A stretch of 64,000 nt of DNA from Corylus avellana (lineage: Eukaryota > Streptophyta > Magnoliopsida > Fagales > Betulaceae), in the NCBI RefSeq assembly GCF_901000735.1, contig NC_081545.1, forward strand, positions 24,893,780-24,957,779. Direction: 5' to 3'. Every line of letters begins with the position of its first letter. Position 1 is the first letter of the stretch. The notes below the pieces were generated by a model. The model saw only the letters and a program-made list of their open reading frames with translations. It ran no database searches and had not been told where the DNA came from. Below are positions 35,347 to 47,479 of this stretch, one piece after another. The translations under genes were made by a program, and so were the position numbers.

Positions 35347-35702
35347 ACTAATTATAATAATTAATTAGTTTCAATGGCGTTACAATGTCTATATAAGTGT
35401 TATTTTATATTCCAATAAAAACAGATACATGGAAAGAATTGTCGCGCAAATAGATCAAGAACATAAAACATAAAAATTGGCGTATGACTAAACAAAGGAA
35501 TTGAAGTCACGTCAAAAGAGTAATCACAACTTTAAAAAAATAAAAAAAATAAAAAAACAAACTCTATTTAATCAATTCTATTATGTATCCATTGGAATAC
35601 ATTGACAGAACTTTAGAGCTAGTTTGACTGACTTAGAGTAAAATGTATTATTGAATTACAAAATAACAGTAACTCTTAAAATTTAAATTAGAAAAGCATT
35701 AA

Positions 35703-37067
35703 TTAGCCTCCATGTTTCTCCTTAATCCTCCTGAAGACCCCTTCAATGGCAACATCAAAAGCATCTTTTATACTCTCCAAACCCTCTTGAGGTTTTGCAT
35801 ATAAAAGTTTCGGAATAAATTCAATCACCCTCTCCCTCATCTTCCTCACCTCTTCTCTGCTATACTTCTCAAGCACCTTCCTAATTATGGCCGTTCCATT
35901 TTTCACCAATTCGTGATCAATAAAAACTGAATAACTCGCCAGCTGTTGACCCGGTAAAAACCACTCGTATTGATCATAAGCGGTCCGCTTCCAAAAAAGA
36001 ACCGGGATTGAACCGGCCACCATGCAGTCGAACATTGACCGCCTCGTGTACGTGTCCCCTCTGGGTTGCAGGCAGAAGTCCGAACCCAAGAACGTGTCCA
36101 AGATAGCCGAGGCGCCATTGTAACACCGAGTCCCGCTGCAATCCACGAGTCGGCAAGAATCTGACTCGTTCTGACAATAACTCAGCAACCGACCTCTAAA
36201 ATCGTCCTTGAATGCGCCACGTTTCCCTCCGACGAAGCAGAAGAGGCGGCTCCGCTTGTGTGCGCGAACATGCCTCTGCCACTCCAACACGTCAGCATCG
36301 GATCTGGGATGGAATCCAGTGGGGTAAGGCACACCGATGTCGAGTGGGTCCCACGGACTCCGCTCAATGACGAGGCGATTGACTTTCTTCATTCCGGGCA
36401 TGTAGACAAAGCTGGACCCCCATTCGTTCTCCCCCCACCGTCGAAAATCCCATACCATCCGTCCCAGCGTTATGAAGTGATCTGAGCCGTTCGATCTTTT
36501 CCAATAGGGCTGGTGTTGGACCCACCTCAACAACATCTCGCAATCCCTATCGCGCTCTTCGCCGCTACGGCCAGTGAAAAGAAGCCTCCCAACAGCGAGT
36601 CCAGCATAAAAGGGAATGTAGAAAGCCGTAGCGGATTCGGGCTCCAAAGTTCTACACCTATGCTTCAAAACCCGATTGTGGAAAATCACTTCCAACATGA
36701 ACTGGTCCGTCCAGTACCAAGCCGGAGCTAGGCTCGCCGGCACCACCCCAGCGATCTCCGTCGCTCTCCGGCCGAACCCACCGTTCAAAACGGCGTCGCA
36801 GTATCGTGGGCTCCACGGGTCCAAACTAGAGCAATTGTGTAGCATTTCTTTGTTGAACATGGGTGGTAAATCATAGACGTAAACCCCGCCGGACGGACAT
36901 GTTTCAGACACATTATGGGCCGGAGTTTCAACAGTTGTGTTTGTGGCTACAGACGCAATAGAGGTGAAGGAATATTGGAAGCATAAGAATGTTTGAAACA
37001 AAACAAGTGTGAATAGGAGGAAGCGTTTGCAAGAGCAGAAGTTTTTGTTGGCATCTTTGAGCTCCAT
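35703..37067 (-). CDS. GT47 xyloglucan galactosyltransferase, XLT2-like (copy A')
   Basis: 454 aa, intronless, identical to copy A except R61G (PSGGVYVYD), H222Y and E330D in the GSDFCLQPRGD signature. Anchor, sequons and all listed GT47 motifs are intact. E330D is conservative. R61G sits at the entrance to the first conserved strand and is the change most worth testing. The promoter (37068-37830) is almost identical to P1 of unit 1, so co-expression is expected. A short block TTTTTTTTTTATTATTATTT in unit 1 near 12165 is missing here. Confidence 0.9.
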   Translation of the reverse strand: MELKDANKNFCSCKRFLLFTLVLFQTFLCFQYSFTSIASVATNTTVETPAHNVSETCPSGGVYVYDLPPMFNKEMLHNCSSLDPWSPRYCDAVLNGGFGRRATEIAGVVPASLAPAWYWTDQFMLEVIFHNRVLKHRCRTLEPESATAFYIPFYAGLAVGRLLFTGRSGEERDRDCEMLLRWVQHQPYWKRSNGSDHFITLGRMVWDFRRWGENEWGSSFVYMPGMKKVNRLVIERSPWDPLDIGVPYPTGFHPRSDADVLEWQRHVRAHKRSRLFCFVGGKRGAFKDDFRGRLLSYCQNESDSCRLVDCSGTRCYNGASAILDTFLGSDFCLQPRGDTYTRRSMFDCMVAGSIPVLFWKRTAYDQYEWFLPGQQLASYSVFIDHELVKNGTAIIRKVLEKYSREEVRKMRERVIEFIPKLLYAKPQEGLESIKDAFDVAIEGVFRRIKEKHGG

Positions 37068-37830
37068 GATGATGTTCTTGGGTTTACGTTTGGTTGCAGA
37101 CTTGCAGTGAGGTTTGTGTGTGGTATTGAGAGAGATCTAGCGAAAATAAACTATACACAAGAAGCTATGAAGAGCCAATAATTCACAAGGTTGCGAAATG
37201 AAAAGTCTTCTTCAACAAAATATTGCATTTGATAGTCATTGTTTCTTCCCAGTTGATCAATCAATAACACAGAAAATTCCATGCACATACATAAAATTGA
37301 AAAACGCATGTGTTCTTTGTTGTTTTTTCCCCAGAAGAATTTAAAATGACTTGGCGACAAACAAGTCAACCCATGCGCGCTTAGTAAGAGACGAAAAATT
37401 AAAATACGAAAATTAGCATGCGGCAGGGCAGTTGCGAATGCTTGCTGGATCCAAATACGTACCATTCACCTACAATTCAATTTTCAACACGGTTCATATA
37501 TATATGTGAAGGTAATTATCATTGCGTATTTGGGTTAATATCATCACATGCTCTGCCAGTGCACCTCTCCTATACCTACCATAATCTTGTTTGCTCTCTC
37601 TTAACTTCTCTATATATATTTTGATTGATGGTGTGTATATATACAACTTGTAAAGACCTTATGAGACGTATACGTTTAATTATTGAACTACAGCTAGCGA
37701 GGATCCTCTTAAATATTAATTGCTCTGTATAAACATGCTATTTATAAACATTAATTTAGTATATTTAACCTATTTCCTTTTTCATTTACAATTATCTTTT
37801 TGGATAAAGTCCATATATCCCTTTCAAATT
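37068..37830 (-). promoter_or_regulatory. GT47 promoter region of copy A'
   Basis: Collinear with 11723-12490, with the same TATAGTTTATT element and CT-rich leader. A 104-codon open frame again spans it. Confidence 0.5.
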
Positions 37831-38178
37831 ACCACCCAATTAACAATGTCACCTCCAAACTTTTAATTGTGACAATGTCCCTCCCAAACTACTAAAACAT
37901 TGTCAATGTCCCCCTATAAAGCTAGCAAAAAGATAAAAATGCCCCTATATATTTCTCAATAAGACAAAATTACCCCTATAAATTCAAAAAAAAAAAAAAA
38001 ATTATAAATTTTTTTTTTTAAATGGAAATTTTTATTTTTTTTGTAAACGGAAATTTTTATTTTATTTTATTTTTTAAAAAAAACGATTTTCTTTTTTAAC
38101 TTTTGCTTTTAAAAAACATAATTTTTATTTTTTTAAACAAAAATATTCAATTTTTATATAAAAAAAAAAAAAATCGAA

Positions 38179-38278
38179 NNNNNNNNNNNNNNNNNNNNNN
38201 NNNNNNNNNNNNNNNNNNNNNNNNNNNNNNNNNNNNNNNNNNNNNNNNNNNNNNNNNNNNNNNNNNNNNNNNNNNNNN
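38179..38278. other. Assembly gap, 100 N
   Basis: Fixed-size N run. The left side ends in the AT-rich insert upstream of P1 and the right side resumes inside the chromovirus LTR. Confidence 1.
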
Positions 38279-38371
38279 GCATCACCTCCTCAACTCAACA
38301 GCTTGTTCCTACTTTCCTGCATACTACCTCCAACTCACTCAATCCTCTCTTCAACCAAAAGACTTGTAACA
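38279..38371 (-). repeat. End of chromovirus LTR in unit 2
   Basis: Matches the outer end of the right LTR of unit 1, finishing CTTGTAACA followed by TGTAC (38372-38376), the same target duplication. Confidence 0.85.
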
Positions 38372-38571
38372 TGTACATAGATAAGGTTCCTGCAAAACAA
38401 AAGCAATGTCAGTCTATCAAAGGGTCTCCAGTTAGGGCAAAAGACTCTCCGACGCTAAAGTTAACATCTTTATTCTTGGATAAAAATGATAATAAAAATT
38501 TGTCTCAAGTTATCCATGAATCAGTGTGTGTTGAGAGAGGTATGAGAGAAATGAGAGGGAGTAAGGGTCAT

Positions 38572-38574
<3 letters not shown>

Positions 38575-38607
<33 letters not shown>
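38575..38607. repeat. (GA)n microsatellite
   Basis: About 16 GA units, expanded relative to the short GAGAGAGAGA at the matching place in unit 1 (about 21759). Confidence 0.9.
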
Positions 38608-38610
<3 letters not shown>

Positions 38611-39255
38611 AGGTCATGAGACTAAAAGACTCAAGAGGAAGAGAGACATCTCTAGGTCTTTGACAGAGAGACCTTATCTGGAGGAAGGAGAGGATGCCCC
38701 TTCTTGTCTTCTCCTCTTTTATTTAAGAGAATCAAAGTGAGATGCATATGTGTCATTAAGTGAGCGGGTGATGGCATATTGCAAATAAGCATAAAAAGAA
38801 TGAGACCCACTAGGGGAAATTTTCTCCCCAACAGTACACATTAGAATTCTAAAACCCCAATTAAAGAATTTGACATATATGAAAACTATTAGATTATATC
38901 ATTTTTCATGTAAGTATGTTCATTGTTAACCGCACATATATTTTTCTTTCTTTTCTAAAGACTTCAATGTGACAATATAAATTGATTTGTAGCTAATAGG
39001 AAAGCTAAATACAATACTTGCCTTTTTCAAACGAAAAGATGCACAAATTAAGGTCATAAGCTTAAGTGTATAACCGATCTTTTTATGTCGCACATTGAAA
39101 GATAACTTGCAGCGAAATTTATAAAGATTTAATCATAGATGATTTTCGGGATTTAAAAAACACCGGGTTCCATTTTGATAAATGTTTCAGCTTAAAATTG
39201 AAATATATTATGGAACAATTATTTTGTACCTTTAATTTAATTTGTATATATTAAT

Positions 39256-39736
39256 GGGGAAAGTTCACTTTAGATTCCTGAACTACCATGCGATTTGACA
39301 TACCCCCGAACTTTGAAACCTCTCAATTAGGACCCCTGATCTTTCAATTGCAATCAATTTAAACCCCTCCGTCAAATTTTAAACGTTAAACCCCTTAAAA
39401 AGATTAAATTACCCTTCAATTTTTTTTTAATAAAAAAATTGAAAAAATAGAAAGAAAAAAATTTGAAAAAAAAAGGTCACAAGGTGGCCCAACCGTGGGT
39501 CACCTTGCGATTTTTTTTTTTTTAATAATATTTTTCTTAAAAAAAATTATTTGAAATTTTATAGAAAAAAAGTCACAGGTATAAACGTCATTGTATCACT
39601 TTAAACGTTTAAAATTTGTCGGAGTGGTTCAAATTGATTGCAATTGAAAGTTCAGGAGTTTAAATTGAAAGGTTTCAAAGTTTGGGGGAATGTCAAATCG
39701 CGTAGTAGTTCAGGGGTATAAAGTGAAGTTTTCCCT
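39256..39736. mobile_element. MULE-type fold-back MITE, unit 2
   Basis: Counterpart of 22379-22870 with the same TIRs. Its arms differ from unit 1 at many positions, more than the flanking DNA does. Confidence 0.8.
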
Positions 39737-40401
39737 ATATTAATTTAATCTTTATTTTAATATATTTCTTATTCATACTTTGGCCCCTCCCATAAAATTT
39801 GTTGGCTCCATCCCTGCCTCCCTCTCTAGTACTACTAAGGGTCCAAATAGCATATGCCATCTCTTGATCAATTTTTCTCCACTCTTTAAGTGAATCATCA
39901 CCGTTAAGCACATGTATATCTCTTATCGGTAGAAAATAACAAGAGAAATGGTACATGCTCTTCTAAATGTTTACTTTTAAGTGCGCACTTCTTAATGTGA
40001 CAGCCAAAATTTAATGGTAATTTATCTAAAATTCTATAGGTATATATGATGAGAACGTAAACACTGCGAGAACATAGAGAGAAACAATGAAGCATTAAAG
40101 CTATATCTTCGAAGTTTCACATGTTGGCTTGTCGATAGTGTGTTTGTGTGTAGCAACACCTTGATAGAGTTCCAGCACAATGAAGAGTTTATTAGTGTTT
40201 AGTTATTTACTGGACCAAGGAGTCTATTAATTGCTTTATTATTTAATATCTACGTGGTATCACAGCCTTTGCAACGATGTCGAATTCTCAACTTTATCGT
40301 TTAATTGATTGTCTTGAGCTGATTTTCGCTCATCAGCTAGCCAATCAAAGCCAAATCATGAAACAAATTGAGTGAAATTTAAGAGTTGTTAGTTAAACAA
40401 C

Positions 40402-40639
40402 ACCCCATTCCCAAACATTATTCACTTCATTCCTCAAAAAAATCAATATCAAAACATTATCACTTTTATATCACATTATTCATTTTTTATATCACATCAT
40501 TTACTTTTTATTACTATTTAAATAAAATAAAAAATTACAAAACAAAGTTTTTCCACTTTTCAATACTACTTTTTCACTTTTCTATACTAATTATTACACT
40601 CATTTTTTTCCTCACCAAACATAAACAATGTTTGGGGAT
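40402..40639. mobile_element. MITE with GTTAAACAAC duplication, unit 2
   Basis: Counterpart of 23553-23793, flanked by GTTAAACAAC at 40392-40401 and 40640-40649. Confidence 0.7.
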
Positions 40640-41074
40640 GTTAAACAACCCCTTAGATGAAATATTGTGTGGCCTGAAGGCATTGAAAGAGGATGAAGAA
40701 TCATTGCTCATCTCTCTAAAAAAATCTTGGGTCCATTGTAAGCCACCATCAAGAAATGACTTACAAAGATCCACAATATCGCGACACCGTCCACAAACCG
40801 AGCCATTCACAACCCACAGTCCTATGTTAGTTAGTGTTTGAGTCCTACATTACTTAGAATCTCTAGTCTATGTTATTTTGTAATTCTTAGATTATAAATA
40901 GGAGGTCATAGCAATAGTTTTGATTATGAAAGATTAATAAATAAGTTGTGGTATTCTCCTGCTCTGAGTGGAATTATTGTGGTCTCTCCTATCCGAAAGC
41001 CGAAAGGAGCTATTGAGGTATCTCCTACCCAAAATGAGTTAATATTATCCATATATTCATGTTATTCAGTTGTG

Positions 41075-41251
41075 GGGAGTAATGTTATAAGTCTTTTTAG
41101 AGTCATCATAGGCTCCTCCCAAATATGATGTGACTTTTAAAATTACCGTTAAATTTGAGATGTGATGTATTGAACTTTGATCTATTGATGATTTTAAAAG
41201 TTATATCATATTTAAAATGACTCAAAAAAAACCCTAAAAAGATTAACAACA
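41075..41251. mobile_element. Short fold-back MITE, unit 2
   Basis: Counterpart of 24229-24405 between two TTATTCAGTTGTG copies. Nearly identical to unit 1. Confidence 0.68.
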
Positions 41252-42165
41252 TTATTCAGTTGTGAGTTCCGTCGTACCTCAAGTGTCAACTTCAAGTAAG
41301 GGACAATGTCACATGTACGTACTCAAAGTGAGTCCAACCTTGATTATCACCGACATTAAGTAAATCAATTAACCAAATATTTAATACAACCTGCGTTGTC
41401 ATCAGTCTTTTGCTTTCAGTGAAGAGATAAAAATGACTTTAAAATAATTTATTAAAGATTTTTTAAAATAATAATAATAATAATAATCCCATCCTCTCCT
41501 GTGCTTTTTCCCACAGAAGTCCCAAAAAATGAAAAGGCATCATCGACGAATGCAAACTTGCAAACCCTTTCTCAACCACCAATTATATGCAGTAAAGTAA
41601 GAAAACACTCTCATTTTCTAACATCATATGATGACTTTTCTTTTCCTTAGTTTGCCTGAGAAAAGAAAAAGGTTGATTGCCCTTTTAAGACTCGAGAAGT
41701 TGGCTGCATTAATTTGCATCCACCAGTTAAATCTCTTCTTCCACGAGGCAAATTTCCATTGAAAACGAAACCTGTCTCTTTATACCTATAAACTATCTAA
41801 AAGGAATTACATAATTGTTTTTAAGAATGAACAAAGGGGCAACCTAAACATATTGATTTCAAAGTATTGGGGTTTCAGAAATCTCAACCCAACACTTAAA
41901 TATTTAACTGAAATGATGGTAGGATTAAGATTCAAATTCGTTATAGTACCATGTTAAATAACCAATTATTTAAAAAAAATTTAATTAATAAGAAATAAGA
42001 AATTTAATTTAACTAATTTTGGAAATTTAAATGGACTTTCTTTCTAAGGTTAAACGTCAAGATAAAAACAGGAGACGAAAAATTAATAGTCATGTTTTAA
42101 CCTTCATGATCAAGGAGAAAAAAAAAGTTTCTTTTGTTTCGAAAAAATGAATCATATATTTGGCA

Positions 42166-42265
42166 NNNNNNNNNNNNNNNNNNNNNNNNNNNNNNNNNNN
42201 NNNNNNNNNNNNNNNNNNNNNNNNNNNNNNNNNNNNNNNNNNNNNNNNNNNNNNNNNNNNNNNNN
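42166..42265. other. Assembly gap, 100 N
   Basis: Separates unit 2 (ending at the equivalent of 25320) from the inverted third copy. Confidence 1.
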
Positions 42266-43740
42266 TTAGAGCAGTGTTAATGCAAAATCAGAGGCCAATT
42301 GCTTTTTTCAGTCAGGTCCTCAAGGGTAGATTTTTACTAATGTCCACTTATGAGAAGGAGTTAGTGGCATTAGTGGCAACAGTGAAGAAGTGGCGACCTT
42401 ACATTTTAGGCCACCCTTTGACTATCAAAACTGATCATCAAAGCCTAAGGTTTCTGTTGGAACGGAAAATTGGTACTCCTATGCAACTGAGGTGGGTTTC
42501 CAAGTTGCTAGGGTATGACTTTGTTGTTGAATAAGGTTGCTGATGCTGATGCTCTTTCTCGAAGGAATGAGGAAGAAGAGTCAGTTATGACACTCTCATT
42601 CATTTCTTATCCTACTCTGGAATGGTTAACAGAATTGAAGGAGAGTTACTTGAATGATCTTGTTATGAAGGATTTAGTTCAAAAGGCTCATGAGGGGCTG
42701 CTATCCAATACTAAATTTGTTTTAAAGCAAGGAGTTATGCTTTACAAGAACATATTATATGTGGGAGAGGGTCTTAGACACCAAGTCCTATATTTTTTTC
42801 ATGCTAGTCCTATTGTTGGTCATGCTGGATATGACAAGACTATGCATCATGTTCGAAAAGATTTCTATTGACCTGGGATGAAGACTGATGTGAAAAGGCT
42901 TATTCGGGAATGTGATGTCTGCCAGAGGGTGAAGACAGAAAATCTTTCTCCTACAGGCTTGTTGCAGCCTTTACCTATCCTTGATAGACCGTGGTCAAGC
43001 ATCTCTATGAATTTTATAGAGGGCTTACCTTTGTCTCAAGGGCAGAGTGTGATTTGGGTGGTAGTGAATCGATTGACTAAGTTTGGTCATTTTCTGCCTT
43101 TGAAGCATCCTTACACTACAAATAAACTAGCTCAACTCTTTATGAGCTAGTTGTTTAAACTGCATGGCATGCCTCAAACTATAGTTTCTGACAAGGATTC
43201 TACTTTCACTAGCAGATTTTGGACTGAGATTTTCAAACTCCAAGGTGTTTTCTTAGCATTCAGTACTACTTATCATCCACAACTGATGGCCAATCAAAAG
43301 CAGTGAATAAATACCTTGAGAATCATTTGAGGTGCATGGTTGGGGATAAACCAAAGAATTGGGTGGAGTGGCTACCTTTAGCTCAGTATTGCTATAATAC
43401 CTCATTTCATCATTCTACTCGAGTAACCCCATTTGAAGCTATATTTGGATATTCTCCACCTCGGTTCCTTACTTATATGCCATGAGCTACTATGGTTGCT
43501 GCTGTGGAGGATCAGCTTAAACATAGGGATTAAGTTTTGCAATTACTGAAGGAGAATTTACAAAGAAGCCAGAATAGGATGAAAAGGTATGCTGATTTGA
43601 AGCGTACCGAGAGAAAATTTAAAGAAGGGGATTGGGTCTATTTGCGAGTACAACCTTATAGAAAAGTTTATGTTGCTTGGAGGAGGAACTTGAAGCTATC
43701 CCCTCGTTTTTATGGACCCTTTATGGTGCTGTCTAGAGTG
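42266..43740 (+). pseudogene. Chromovirus RNase H / integrase, inverted copy
   Basis: Plus-strand frames 42266-42534, 42515-42871, 42878-43150 and 43303-43485 correspond to 15480-16950 of unit 1. RNase H keeps TDHQSLRFLLERK here, where unit 1 has TGHQSL. The stretch after FVVE is deleted and rearranged (GCTGATGCTGATGCT). The integrase zinc domain (CDVCQRVK) and core (MNFIEGLPLSQG, where unit 1 has MDFIEGLP) are present. Stops and frameshifts throughout; inactive. Confidence 0.85.
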
Positions 43741-44278
43741 TAGGGGTGTCAACCCGGTCCGGTTTCCCGGTTTTTGGCCAAAACCGGAACCGGAACCGGG
43801 GTACCCCGGTTCTTGGTTTTGGGAAACCGGAACCGGAACCGGGACCCCGGTTAACCGGGCTCCCGGTTCCCGGCCGGTTCCGGTTTTACCCGGTCCGGTA
43901 CCCGGTTTTTGAAAATAATTAGTGTTTGGGGCTTATTTTAGGTATTGGGCCTAAAATAAGCCCATTATTTTTTTCATAAGTTAGCTCATTTAAAAAAGAA
44001 ACTATTAATCTTTTTGTCTAAATTAAAGAGGCTTTATTGTGATTGTTTTAAATAATTAAAAAATAAACCTAAAAAAGCATAAAAATCCTAAATAATCAAT
44101 GTTTTTGCCTATATGAGCCTTAAAAATAAAAATGCAAATTTTTTAAAATACCCTAAACATAATTTTAAATTAGATACATAAATAAAACATTAAAACAATA
44201 AAAAGTATTGTTTTATATATATACTGAGTATTGCGTAATACTAAGAGTAAAAGAATTAAAATATATATATATATATAT

Positions 44279-44325
<47 letters not shown>

Positions 44326-44502
44326 CCAATAATTCGTTCGCTTTTCCTGGCTTTTGACCGGTGCCAAAACCGACCTGAACCTGGTCCCTGCTTTTTTTTT
44401 TTCAACCGAACCTAACCAAGTCCCAGTTTTTCCTGCCGTTTCCCCGAGCCTCCCGGTTTTCCGGTCCCGGTTCCGGTTTCCCGGTTATTTTTGACACCCC
44501 TA
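43741..44502. mobile_element. hAT-like nonautonomous element, 762 bp
   Basis: Perfect 12-bp TIRs TAGGGGTGTCAA and TTGACACCCCTA with a perfect 8-bp target duplication CTAGAGTG (43733-43740 and 44503-44510). Subterminal regions are dense in CCGGTTCCGG-type words, and the middle is AT-rich with (TA)n at 44263-44320. No transposase. The empty site is visible in unit 1 at 15442-15449. Confidence 0.95.
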
Positions 44503-44817
44503 CTAGAGTGGGGTCAGTTGCTTATAAGTTGGCCTTACCATCAGGATCTTTGATTCATCCAGTCTTTCATGTTTCTCAGTTGGAGTTTAAGCTGGGAAGA
44601 CTGAGACTTCTATTGTTCACTTATCTCTAGTAAATCTTGTTGGTGTTGTCCAATCTGAACCTGAAGAAATTTTGGATAGGCGTTCGAGGAGGGTGCACAA
44701 CAGAGCTGTGGTAGAGCTACTGGTTCGTTGGCATGGTCAGGACTGTGAGGAAGCTAATTGGGAAGCATTCCATTGGTTGAAATCATCTTATCCACACCTT
44801 GTGGGCAAGGTGTTTTA
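44503..44817 (+). pseudogene. Chromovirus chromodomain part, inverted copy
   Basis: Continues the frame interrupted by the hAT-like element and matches 15133-15441 of unit 1 (EILDRRSRRVHN-type chromodomain, RWHGQDCEEANWEAFHWL). A frameshift occurs near 44600. Confidence 0.8.
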
Positions 44818-44832
44818 ATTAAAGGGGGTGTT

Positions 44833-45320
44833 TGTTACAAGTCTTTTGGTTGAAGAGAGGTTTGAGTGAGTTGGAGGTAGTATGCGGGAAAGTAGGAACA
44901 AGCTGTTGAGTTGAGGAGGTGACGCATGGAGAAGTAGTTGAGAAGGGGACACCTAGAATACAGCTGGCTGCAAGCATGTAACTACTTCAGTTACACAGTC
45001 AAACACACGTGTGCAATTCTGGTTTGTTAGTTACAACTTACTTGAGTTTTAATTCTTTGTAATAAGGTTCTATTGTAACCAGGAAAGGGGTATAAAAGGC
45101 TGAAGGTAGTCTTTGTGTATTCATTCAGACTTTTGGCTATCAGCTTGTATGCTTAGAAGTAGCTGTTACTTAGCTTCGTAGATTCTGTAGTGAGGAGTTT
45201 GATCAACTCGAATCGATCTTTGTATAAATTTACTTGAGTTTGAATAAACAGTGAAGTTTCATTCCAATTCCAATTAATTTCTCTTTCAAATTCTGCTGAA
45301 AAATACTTGGGAGTGTAACA
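44833..45320 (+). repeat. 3' LTR of the chromovirus, inverted copy
   Basis: 488 bp from TGTTACAAGTC to GAGTGTAACA, followed by GTACA (45321-45325). The flank is the reverse complement of the left flank of the element in unit 1. It is therefore the same ancestral insertion, not a new one. Confidence 0.9.
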
Positions 45321-45790
45321 GTACAAGGGTCCCTTCATAGCTTAATTAGCCATGAAGAAAATCGTTGAGGTAGCAAATTCTTCGACCTAAAAATGCACAA
45401 CATGTACTATATTCTTTTTTTCTTAATCTTTTTATATTTCTTGGTTCATGAGGGTTTCTTTATACAATTTTTAATTTTTTTATGTTTAGACTTCTGTCAT
45501 TTGCTACTTGACCGTACCGCATGCAAATTGCAAATTGATTTTAGAGGTGGTGCACGTCTTATAGATATAGAACAATATTCATGGACATTATTAGTGGCAT
45601 TTAAAATTATCATTAAATTTGAGATGATCATTATTAAATTTTAAATGCTACATCATATTTGAAATTACTCTAAGAGGACTCTAATCCTCGTTATATCATT
45701 ACTCCATTCCTTATATACGGTGATCATATATATCCACAGATCATATATATCCACAAGGAAAACTGAGGAAATGAAATGAAAAGATAATTG
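45321..45790. other. Flank with empty hAT site, no gene
   Basis: Reverse-complement counterpart of about 13500-14632 of unit 1 without the 708-bp element. Position 45572-45579 (ACAATATT) is the single, unduplicated target. No gene. Confidence 0.7.
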
Positions 45791-46290
45791 TAAATGAAAA
45801 AGGAAATTGTTTAAATACACTAAATTAATGTTCATAAATAGCATATTTATACAGAGCAATTAATATTTAAGAGGATCCTCGTTAGCTGTAGTTGAATAAA
45901 CGTATCTCATAAGCTAGGTCACTACAAGTTGTATATATTTAAGAGGATCCGCATGTAGGCCTCTCCCAAATATATATATATATATCATGCACACCTTTCT
46001 ATATAATTTTAGTATTTTAATTTTTCGTCTCTTACTAAGCGCGCAATGGGTTGGTTTTTTGTCATGAAGTCATTTTTATTATGTATATATATGCATGGAA
46101 CTTTCTGATGTGTTATTGATCGATTCAACTGCATGGGAAGAAATAATGACTATCAAATGCAATATTTTGTTGATCAAGAGGACTTTTCGTTTCCCAACCT
46201 GTGAATTATTGGCTCTTCATAGCTTCTTGTGTATAATTTATTCTCGCTAGCTAGATCGATCTCTCTCAATATATACCACACACAAAATCC
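45790..46290 (+). repeat. Orphan GT47 promoter copy (P2), inverted copy
   Basis: Reverse-complement counterpart of 12963-13460. It ends TATACCACACACAAAATCC, then runs into the AT-rich insert (46290-46740) and P1 (46740-47479). Confidence 0.65.
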
Positions 46291-46739
46291 TTTTTATAAG
46301 AAAAAAATTAAAAAATTTCGATTTTTTTTTTAATTATTTTTTTATTTTATTTTTATAAAAATTGAATATTTTTGTTCAAAAAAATAAAAATTATGTTTTT
46401 TAAAAGCAAAAGTTAAAAAAGAAAATCGTTTTTTTTAAAAAAAAAATAAAATTAAAATTTCCGTTTACAAAAAAAATAAAAATTTTCATTAAAAATTAAA
46501 TTATTTTTTAATTAAAATTTTTGTTTTTTTGTTTTTAATTTATTTTTGAATTTATAGGGGTAATTTTGTCTTATTGAGAAATATATAGGGGCATTTTTAT
46601 CTTTTTGCTAACCTTATGGGGGACATTGACAATGCTTTGGTAGTTTGGGAGGGACATTGTCATAATTGAAAGTTTCGGGATGATACTATTAATTGTGTGG
46701 TAATTTGAGGGGATATATGAACTTTATCCAAAAAGATAA

Positions 46740-47479
46740 TTGTAAATGAAAAAGGAAATAGTTTAAATACACTAAATTAATGTTCAAAATTAAATAGCAT
46801 GTTTATACAGAGCAATTAATATTTGAGAGGATCCTCGCTAGCTGTAGTTCAATAATTAAACGTATACGTCTCATAAGGTCTTTACAAATGTATATATATA
46901 TATATATATACACCATCAATCAAAATATATATAGAGAAGGTACGTAAGAGAGAGCAAACAAGATTATGGTAGGTATAGGAGAGGTGCACTGGCAGAGCAT
47001 GTGATGATATTAACCCAAATACGCAATGATAATTACCTTCACATAAATATATGAACCGTGTTGAAAATTGAATTGTAGGTGAATGGTACGTATTTGGATC
47101 CAGCAAGCATTCGCAACTGCCTTGCCGCATGCTAATTTTCGTATTTTAATTTTTCGTCTCTTACTAAGCGCGCATGGGTTGACTTGTTTGTCGCCAAGTC
47201 ATTTTAAATTCTTCTGGGGAAAAAACAACAAAGAACACATGCGTTTTTCAATTTTATATATGTGCATGGAATTTTCTGTGTTATTGATTGATCAACTGGG
47301 AAGAAACAATGACTATCAAATGCAATATTTTGTTGAAGAAGACTTTTCATTTCGCAACCTGTGAATTATTGGCTCTTCATAGCTTCTTGTGTATAGTTTA
47401 TTCTCGCTAGATCTCTCTCAATACCACACACAAACCTCACTGCAAGTCTGCAACCAAACGTAAACCCAAGAACATCATC
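46740..47479 (+). promoter_or_regulatory. GT47 promoter region of copy A''
   Basis: Collinear with P1 of units 1 and 2, reaching TGTGTATAGTTTATTCTCGC about 80 nt before the ATG. A (TA)n run sits at about 46890-46910. Confidence 0.5.

Larger units (their letters stand above)
27580..42165. repeat. Tandem duplication unit 2 (gapped)
   Basis: 27580-38178 is collinear with 2089 to about 12900, and 38279-42165 with 21474-25320. The 100-N gap between them stands where unit 1 has P2, the hAT-like MITE and nearly all of the chromovirus, so about 8.5 kb may be missing. Alternatively, unit 2 has only a solo LTR there. Confidence 0.85.

Noticed and set aside
43741..44502. CCGG-rich block read as a CpG-island promoter
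   Set aside because: Exact TIRs, the 8-bp duplication and the empty site show it is a transposon.
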